From Ramlibacter sp. (GTDB lineage Bacteria; Pseudomonadota; Gammaproteobacteria; Burkholderiales; Burkholderiaceae_C): a DNA stretch of 64,000 nt. The position numbers and the translations under genes were made by a program. Below, piece after piece: positions 58,868 through 64,000 of the stretch (the stretch's first letter is position 1; every line of letters begins with the position of its first letter). The DNA lies in contig NZ_JAQGNQ010000101.1 of assembly GCF_028291745.1 (NCBI RefSeq), positions 1 through 64,000 of the forward strand. The letters are read 5' to 3'. The notes under the pieces are model-generated. The model was not told where the DNA came from and did no database searches. It worked only from the letters and a program-made list of their open reading frames with translations.

Positions 58868-59329
58868 ATGGATCAACCGATGAACATCTTCCAGGCGCTC
58901 CTGGTGAGCCACCGCACGCAGCGCGAGCTGTCGGCGCGCCTGCTCGAAGCCAAGCCCGCTACCGATGAGTGCCAGCGCGTCTTCGAGGAACTGAAGGCCG
59001 AACTCGCGGCGCACGAGACGGCGGAGGAGCGCTGCTTCTACGTGCCGCTGATGCAGCACGACGAGGCGATGGACCTGTCGCGCCACGGCATCGCCGAACA
59101 TCACGAGATGGACGAGATGGTGGAACACTTGGAAGAGGTCGACCCGCATGCGGCCGAGTGGCAGGAGTGCTGCCGCAAGCTGTGCGCCAAGATCGAGCAC
59201 CACCTGACCGAGGAGGAGCAGAAGTTCTTCCCGCAGGCCGGCGAGGTGCTGACGGAGGAACAGAAGCTGTCGCTGGCCAGGGACTACGAGGCGGAATTCA
59301 CGACCTTGCGAATCAAGCAGGAGGCTTGA
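58868..59329 (+). CDS. Hemerythrin-like (HHE) domain protein
   Basis: A 153-aa protein. Spaced metal-type residues of the HHE fold are present: 'LLVSHRTQRELSARLLEAKP', 'LAAHETAEERCFYVPLMQH', 'IAEHHEMDEMVEHLEEVDPH' and 'IEHHLTEEEQKFFPQAGEVL', giving a di-iron site in a four-helix bundle. Likely roles are oxygen, NO or iron handling. Starts at 58859, 58868 or 58880 are all possible, none with a strong Shine-Dalgarno; 58868 is used. It lies 59 bp after the TPR gene. Confidence 0.88.
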   Translation: MDQPMNIFQALLVSHRTQRELSARLLEAKPATDECQRVFEELKAELAAHETAEERCFYVPLMQHDEAMDLSRHGIAEHHEMDEMVEHLEEVDPHAAEWQECCRKLCAKIEHHLTEEEQKFFPQAGEVLTEEQKLSLARDYEAEFTTLRIKQEA

Positions 59330-59408
59330 AGCCGGATTCGCTGCGGACTGCCCTTCGGAGCTTGCCGCCGCAGAAACTAAGATCACCGGCTTCACAACAG
59401 GAGCCCCC

Positions 59409-59663
59409 ATGGCCGATCTCAACGCGGACTTCGAAGCCGCTGTCGCTGATTCCAAGAAACTTTCCGAGCGTCCCGACAACACCACGCTGCTGAAGATCTA
59501 CGGTCTCTACAAACAGGCCACGGTCGGCGACGTCACCGAGAAGAAGCCCGGCTTCGGCGACATGATCGGCCGCGCGAAATGGGACGCGTGGAACGGCTGC
59601 AAGGGCACGGAAAGCGACGAGGCCAAGCGCCAGTACGTCGCGCTGATCCAGTCCCTCGGCTGA
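59409..59663 (+). CDS. Acyl-CoA-binding protein (ACBP)
   Basis: An 84-aa single-domain ACBP: 'DFEAAVADSKKLSERPDNTT', 'LLKIYGLYKQATVGDV' with the YxLYKQA-type motif, 'KPGFGDMIGRAKWDAWNG' and 'SDEAKRQYVALIQSLG'. It binds medium/long acyl-CoA in the cytoplasm. The family is widespread in eukaryotes and patchy in bacteria, but common in some Burkholderiales. AGGAG lies 6 nt before the ATG. Its 3' half is overlapped on the other strand by the long form of the PHA-system ORF. Confidence 0.95.
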   Translation: MADLNADFEAAVADSKKLSERPDNTTLLKIYGLYKQATVGDVTEKKPGFGDMIGRAKWDAWNGCKGTESDEAKRQYVALIQSLG

Positions 59664-60094
59664 AAAGGCAAGCTCAGTCGGCCTTGCCCCGCCGCGGGCA
59701 GCTTGGCCGGCGTCCGCCCGGGCTCGGCGTGCGGCCTGCCGTGCCGGGCCGCGTGCTTTGCCTCGTGCCGCGCGAGGCCCTGCTCGAAAGCCTGCAGCGG
59801 ATCGCCGCTGGCCAGCAGCTGGTCGAGGTTCTTCACGATCTCGCCCTCGATGCGATGCCGGAACACGCCCAGCAACAGGCCCAGGCGCGTGACCAGCTCG
59901 AAGCGCGCCTCGTTCACCCGCAACTCGCCGCTGGCTCCCGCGCGCCGGAAGCGCACCACGTCCCCGGTCTCGCCCTGCACGTAGTTGCATTCCATCTGCA
60001 GCTTCTTCTGCGCCACTTCGACCCAGCGCAAGGCCAGCCGGCGCGCCTGCGCGAGTCCCATTGCATGCTCGCGCACGATGCGAATATCAGCCAC
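59507..60094 (-). CDS. Polyhydroxyalkanoic acid system family protein, C-terminally extended
   Basis: Residues ~1-105 match the PHA-granule-region family: 'ADIRIVREHAMGLAQARRLA', 'MECNYVQGETGDVVRFRRAG', 'NEARFELVTRLGLLLGVFRH' and 'EIVKNLDQLLASG'. Members are usually ~90-115 aa. The ORF here is 195 aa; its last ~55 codons are exactly antisense to the ACBP gene and look non-homologous, so the native stop was probably lost. The start is GTG 60094 with a perfect AAGGAGG 6 nt upstream. It overlaps the aminopeptidase stop by 8 bp. Function of the family is unclear, near PHA storage. Confidence 0.8.
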   Translation of the reverse strand: MADIRIVREHAMGLAQARRLALRWVEVAQKKLQMECNYVQGETGDVVRFRRAGASGELRVNEARFELVTRLGLLLGVFRHRIEGEIVKNLDQLLASGDPLQAFEQGLARHEAKHAARHGRPHAEPGRTPAKLPAAGQGRLSLPFQPRDWISATYWRLASSLSVPLQPFHASHFARPIMSPKPGFFSVTSPTVACL

Positions 60095-61184
60095 CGGCTG
60101 CCTCCTTCAGTTGTCGGTGTCGTTCTTCCTTGGGCAGCTCCGCGAGCTTCTTCACCGCGGCGTAGAAGCGCGGGAAGTCATCGCCCTGCGCGTGAAACAG
60201 CGCTTCGAAGCCCGGCACGAGTTCGTCGTACGCCGCCTGCGCGCCGAAGAAGGCGTTGTTCGCCTCCCGCACCCAGCGGTCGTAGCCCCGCCAGACCGCC
60301 GGTTCACCGCCGGCCTTCGCCTTCATCTGCGCGTACTCGGTGCGGAACTCCTCCATCACCTTGCGCTTGCCCTCTTCCTTGGCCTGCGGCGTCATGCCAG
60401 GGGTGTCGTACAGCGCCTGCAGCCGCTCCCGCGTGACGCGCGACAGCTCGCGGAACAGGCGCCGGCGCTCGTCGTAGGCGGCGTACTCCTGGCGTGCGGC
60501 CTCGCCGGCCTGCGTCTGCAGCCAGCGCGTGCCGCCCAGGCGTTCCACCGCGGTGGCGAAGGACTCGTTGAACGTGGTGTCGTCCTTGGCATAGACCACC
60601 TGGTGGCCCAGCTCGTGGAAGATCAGCCGCGCGAGCTCGCCTTCCGGATAGCCGAGAAAGGTGTTGAGCAGCGGATCGCCGCCCGCCCAGTTCATGTAGC
60701 CCAGCGTGGAATACGCCGTGACCGGATAGACGCTGACCTCGTAGCCTTGCTGCGCGAGCTGGTCGCCCTCGGCGCGGGCCTTCGCTTCGCTGTAGTAGCC
60801 GCGGTAGCCCACGCAACCGGTCACCGGGAAGCACCAGGTCTTGAGCTCCAGCGAATAGGCCGGCGCGGCGGTCACGTTGTAGATCGCCGCGCTGCGATGC
60901 AGGTCGGCATAGCGCCGGTAGCTCGGGTTGTCGGGCAGGTGCAGCTCGCGCACCGCGTAATCGCGGATGCGTTGCGACAGCACGAGCCGCTGGCGCAGCC
61001 GGTCGGAGATCTGCGGCTCCTGCAGCAGGTCGCGCACCGGGCGCGCGGCCTGCATGATGCTCAGGTGCCCCTCGACCGACTGCCAGTAATAGCCCAGGTT
61101 CGCACATCCCGAGAGGCACAGCGTCGCCGCCCATGCCGCCCCTGCCACTGCCGCCGCACCCATGAACAGGACCTTCTTTCTCAC
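60087..61184 (-). CDS. Lipoprotein aminopeptidase (HExxH metallopeptidase, Aminopep family)
   Basis: A 365-aa protein. GTG 61184 overlaps the oxidoreductase stop by GTGA and gives 'MRKKVLFMGAAAVAGAAWAA' followed by lipobox LSGC (Cys ~27), so it is a lipoprotein. The zinc site is 'LARLIFHELGHQVVYAKDDT' with the downstream Glu in 'FNESFATAVERLGG'. 'YSTLGYMNWAGGDPLLNTFL' is typical of the putative-aminopeptidase family. It likely acts in the periplasm; substrate is not known. ATG 61163 would lose the positive N-region. Confidence 0.87.
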   Translation of the reverse strand: MRKKVLFMGAAAVAGAAWAATLCLSGCANLGYYWQSVEGHLSIMQAARPVRDLLQEPQISDRLRQRLVLSQRIRDYAVRELHLPDNPSYRRYADLHRSAAIYNVTAAPAYSLELKTWCFPVTGCVGYRGYYSEAKARAEGDQLAQQGYEVSVYPVTAYSTLGYMNWAGGDPLLNTFLGYPEGELARLIFHELGHQVVYAKDDTTFNESFATAVERLGGTRWLQTQAGEAARQEYAAYDERRRLFRELSRVTRERLQALYDTPGMTPQAKEEGKRKVMEEFRTEYAQMKAKAGGEPAVWRGYDRWVREANNAFFGAQAAYDELVPGFEALFHAQGDDFPRFYAAVKKLAELPKEERHRQLKEAAGG

Positions 61185-63244
61185 GCGGGACGGACTTCGA
61201 CCAGGCAGTCGTAGAACACGGGCGCGCGGCCCAGGTCCGTCAGTTTCTGGCTGGTGAGTTCGTTGACGTTGGTGCCGGCGATCCCCAGCTTGCGCCACCA
61301 GATCCCCAGCCCGTTGACCACTCCCGGGCGGGCGCGCGGCGAGATGCTTGCCTTGCACACGTACTCGCCCCGGTCGTTGAAGACGCGCACCACCTGTGCG
61401 TCCCGGATGCCGCGCGCCGCGGCATCGTCGGCATGCAGCTCCAGCACCGGCTCCCCCTCGATGTCGCGCAGGCTCTGCACATTCACGAAGGTGGAATTGA
61501 GGAAGTTGCGCGCCGGTGGCGAGATCATCGCCAGCGGATAGCGCGCCGAACTGCCGGCCACCTCGTGATTGGGCACGTGATCGGGCAGGCCATCGAGCCC
61601 CTGGCGCGCCAGCCGCTCGCTGAAGAATTCGCAGCGTCCCGACGGCGTGGGAAAGCCGCCGGCCGCGAACGGCGCGTCCGGCAGCGCGAGGCTGGCGAAG
61701 CCCTGTTGCAGCAGCAGCTCGAAATCGACGCGATCGCCGAAGGCGAGGCGGCACAGGCTCTCGTCGCTCTCGGCAAAGCAGGGATCGGTGAAACCCATGC
61801 GCGCCGCCAGGGCGCGGAACACGTCGGTGTTGCTGCGGGCCTGTCCCACCGGCGCGATCGCCGGCCGGTTCAACAGCACGTCGGTGTGGCCATAGGACGG
61901 GTGGATGTCCCAGTGTTCCAGCTGCGTGGTGGCCGGCAGCAGGTAGTCCGCATAGTCCGCGGAGTCGGTGCGGAACTGCTCGATCACCACCGTGAACAGG
62001 TCCTCCCGCGCAAAGCCGCGCACCACCTTGCCCGACTCCGGCGCCACGGCCACCGGATTGCTGTTGTAGACAAGCACGGCCTCGATGGCCGGCCCGAACG
62101 CGGGCGACGCGGGGCGCAGCAGGTCATCGCCGATGGTCACCATGTTGATGGTGCGCGGCCGCTGGCCCGCCAGCAGGTCGGGCCGCTGCAGCGCGGCCCG
62201 GTCGGCCGGATAGAAGCCGCTGCTGGAAAGCAGCACGCCGCCGGCGCGATGCCGCCACGCCCCGGTCAGCGCCGGCAGGCTGGCCACGGCACGGGTCGCA
62301 TTGCCACCGCCGCGCACGCGCTGCATGCCGTAATTCAGGCGAATGGCCGCCGGTCTGGTCGTGCCGTAGGCGCGCGCGAGCTCGCGGATCTGCTGCGCCG
62401 GAATGCCGCAGACCGCCGCCGCGCGCTCGGGCGTCCAGCGCAGCGCGCGCTCGCGCAGGCCCTCCCAGCCCACCGTGTGCTGCGCGATGTAGTCGTGATC
62501 CAGCCAGTCGTGCGCGATCAGTTCGTGCATCAGCGCAAGCGCCAGGGCGGCATCGGTGCCGGGCAGCAGTTGCACGTGGTCGTGGCACTTCTCCGCGGTC
62601 TCGCTGCGGCGCGGATCGATGCACACCAGCCGCGCGCCATTGCGCTTGGCTTCCTGCGCAATGCGCCAGAAGTGCAGGTTGCTGGTGATCGAGTTGCTGC
62701 CCCAGATGATGATCAGCTTGGCCTCGGCGAAGAACTCCACCTTCATGCCGACCTTGCCGCCGAGCGTCTGCACGAGACCTTCGCCGCCCGCCGACGAACA
62801 GATGGTGCGATCGAGCAGCGAGGCGCCGAGGCGGTGGAAGAAGCGCCCCGCCATGCTCTCGCCCTGCACCAGGCCCATGGTGCCGCAGTAGCTGTAGGGA
62901 AGGATCGCCTGCGGGGCGCGCGCGGCGATGGCGCCCAGGCGGGCGGCGATGGCGTCCAGCGCTTCGTCCCAGGAGACGGGCGTGAATTGGCCCGAGCCCT
63001 TGGGTCCCACGCGGCGCATCGGCTGCAGCAGCCGCTCGGGATGGTAGGTGCGCTCCGCGTAGTGCGCGACCTTGTTGCACAGCACGCCTGCCGTGGGCCC
63101 ATGCGCCGGATTGCCCTGGACGCGCAGGGCAACGCCGTCCTGCACGGTGGTCAGCAGCGCGCACGTGTCGGGGCAGTCGTGCGGGCAGGCGCCGCGCACC
63201 TGCCGGACAGGCGCGGAAGAGCCGGAAACGGGGGGAGACGCCAT
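61181..63244 (-). CDS. Molybdopterin oxidoreductase (DMSO reductase superfamily)
   Basis: A 687-aa Mo-bisPGD enzyme. The N-terminal [4Fe-4S] motif is 'GACPHDCPDTCALL' plus 'GVLCNKVAHYAERT'. Core blocks: 'PILPYSY'-like 'AILPYSYCGTMGLVQGE', 'DRTICSSAGGEGL', 'IIIWGSNSITSNLHFWRIAQ' and 'VVIEQFRTDSADYADYLLPA'. The C-terminal cofactor domain includes 'LELHADDAAARGI'. No twin-arginine signal is visible, so it appears cytoplasmic, like formate-dehydrogenase-H-type relatives. No partner subunits adjoin. Substrate unknown. The lipoprotein gene follows on a 4-bp overlap. Confidence 0.9.
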   Translation of the reverse strand: MASPPVSGSSAPVRQVRGACPHDCPDTCALLTTVQDGVALRVQGNPAHGPTAGVLCNKVAHYAERTYHPERLLQPMRRVGPKGSGQFTPVSWDEALDAIAARLGAIAARAPQAILPYSYCGTMGLVQGESMAGRFFHRLGASLLDRTICSSAGGEGLVQTLGGKVGMKVEFFAEAKLIIIWGSNSITSNLHFWRIAQEAKRNGARLVCIDPRRSETAEKCHDHVQLLPGTDAALALALMHELIAHDWLDHDYIAQHTVGWEGLRERALRWTPERAAAVCGIPAQQIRELARAYGTTRPAAIRLNYGMQRVRGGGNATRAVASLPALTGAWRHRAGGVLLSSSGFYPADRAALQRPDLLAGQRPRTINMVTIGDDLLRPASPAFGPAIEAVLVYNSNPVAVAPESGKVVRGFAREDLFTVVIEQFRTDSADYADYLLPATTQLEHWDIHPSYGHTDVLLNRPAIAPVGQARSNTDVFRALAARMGFTDPCFAESDESLCRLAFGDRVDFELLLQQGFASLALPDAPFAAGGFPTPSGRCEFFSERLARQGLDGLPDHVPNHEVAGSSARYPLAMISPPARNFLNSTFVNVQSLRDIEGEPVLELHADDAAARGIRDAQVVRVFNDRGEYVCKASISPRARPGVVNGLGIWWRKLGIAGTNVNELTSQKLTDLGRAPVFYDCLVEVRPA

Positions 63245-63381
63245 GCGTTGATTGTCGTGCAGCCGGGGAGGACCCGCCTTCCGGATGGTATTCAGACCCG
63301 CGTGGGCTTAGGAAAATGACCGCAAGCCCGCTGGCCTCCCGGACAGCGAAACGACAGCCCGGACACGACAATTCCAACATC

Positions 63382-64000
63382 ATGCTCAACCGCCGTACTT
63401 TCACCCGTGCCGCCGGGGCCGCCGTCGCCCTGCTGGGCGCTCCCGCCCTGCGTGCGCAAACCGAGCGCATCCTCTTTGCGCAGTCCGCGCCGTTCACCGG
63501 CCCAGCCGCCCAGCTGGGAATTCAGTTCCACCAGGGCGCCCGGCTGTACTTCGAGCAGGTCAACGCCCAGGGCGGCGTCCATCGCCGCCCGATCGAGCTG
63601 GCCAAGCTCGACGACGGCTACGAGCCCGATCGTTGCGCCGACAACACCCGCAAGCTGATCGCCGAGGATCCGCTTGCGCTGTTCGGCTATATCGGCACGC
63701 CGACGAGCCTCGTCGCGCTGCCGCTGGCCACCGCCGCGAAAGTGCCGTTCTGCGCGCCCTTCAGCGGCGCGATGGCGCTGCGCCAGCCCTTCAACCGCTA
63801 TGCCTTCCACATCCGTGCCTCGTACAACGACGAGACCGAGGTGATCGTCAAGCAGCTCACCTCGCTGGGGCTGCAGAAGATCGCGGTCTTCTACCAGAAC
63901 GATGCCTACGGCAAGGCCGGGCTCGACGGCGTGCTGCTGGCGCTGAAGACGCGCAACATGACGCCGGTTGCCACCGCGACGGTGGAGCGCAACTCGGTGA
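63382..64000 (+). CDS. LivK-type ABC transporter substrate-binding protein (3' end cut by window edge)
   Basis: My reading from ATG 63382 stays open to base 64000, ~206 residues of a family near 380. 'MLNRRTFTRAAGAAVALLGA' is a twin-arginine-like signal ending 'ALRAQ'. Periplasmic-binding type-1 marks follow: 'RILFAQSAPFTGPAAQLGIQ', 'FEQVNAQGGVHRRPIELAKL', 'GYIGTPTSLVALPLATAAKV' and 'IAVFYQNDAYGKAGLDGVL'. Branched-chain amino acids or aromatic acids are usual ligands. It is divergent from the molybdopterin gene across a 137-bp spacer in which I see no clear operator. Confidence 0.9.
   Translation, partial: MLNRRTFTRAAGAAVALLGAPALRAQTERILFAQSAPFTGPAAQLGIQFHQGARLYFEQVNAQGGVHRRPIELAKLDDGYEPDRCADNTRKLIAEDPLALFGYIGTPTSLVALPLATAAKVPFCAPFSGAMALRQPFNRYAFHIRASYNDETEVIVKQLTSLGLQKIAVFYQNDAYGKAGLDGVLLALKTRNMTPVATATVERNSV

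Overview
The window is high-GC DNA from a Gram-negative betaproteobacterium, most likely Burkholderiales of the Comamonadaceae type (Ramlibacter or Variovorax like). That is an inference from gene content: a TctC/Bug periplasmic receptor, slmA near argB, a TctD/TctE-type two-component pair, a polyhydroxyalkanoate-system gene, an acyl-CoA-binding protein, and a fatty-acid operon of the type common in that group. No rRNA, tRNA, CRISPR array, insertion sequence or prophage was found. Almost all real genes lie on the minus strand; most long plus-strand ORFs in the track are GC-driven shadows.

Region 1 (1-9572, minus) is a fatty-acid degradation operon. A TetR regulator with a palindromic operator just upstream is followed by acyl-CoA dehydrogenase, a DUF2147 protein, a hydroxyacyl-CoA dehydrogenase/enoyl-CoA hydratase fusion, a DUF559 nuclease-like gene, thiolase, a TesB-like thioesterase, an SDR, a 32-codon relic of a DsbA-like isomerase, and an enoyl-CoA hydratase cut by the window edge. 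Repeats have reshaped it: the DUF559 gene sits between near-identical 38-bp inverted repeats, and a second repeat family has landed in the DUF2147 signal-peptide region.

Region 2 (9573-17327) holds a scar with a histidine-kinase fragment. After it comes a sugar-acid catabolic cluster: Bug receptor, COG3618-type lactonase/amidohydrolase, FAH-family hydrolase, two SDRs, a UxaA-family dehydratase and an Ldh-family oxidoreductase. It fits a non-phosphorylative L-fuconate/D-arabinonate-type route. Composite REP-like repeats fill three of its spacers.

Region 3 (17328-22364) has a small secreted protein whose Shine-Dalgarno lies in a perfect hairpin, pdeM, slmA, a sensor kinase/response regulator pair and argB.

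Region 4 (22417-57901, all minus) is a roughly 35-kb surface-glycan locus. Transcription begins at rfbBDAC (dTDP-L-rhamnose). It continues through a Wzm/Wzt ABC exporter, an acetyltransferase, a NodU-type carbamoyltransferase with a coiled-coil tail, glycosyltransferases including GT2-methyltransferase and GT4-GT2-GT2 fusions, an ArnC/DPM1-like GT2, two GtrA proteins, an SMR-like small transporter and four large GT-C-like membrane proteins. It ends with a HAD-UbiA/DprE1/DprE2 set that resembles mycobacterial decaprenyl-phosphoryl-arabinose synthesis, a GT2 and a WecA-like initiating transferase. Many genes are coupled by 4-base stop/start overlaps.

Region 5 (57902-64000) carries a TPR protein, a hemerythrin-like protein and an acyl-CoA-binding protein on plus. 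On minus are a PHA-system protein, a lipoprotein aminopeptidase and a molybdopterin oxidoreductase. The start of an amino-acid-type ABC substrate-binding protein gene runs off the end on plus.
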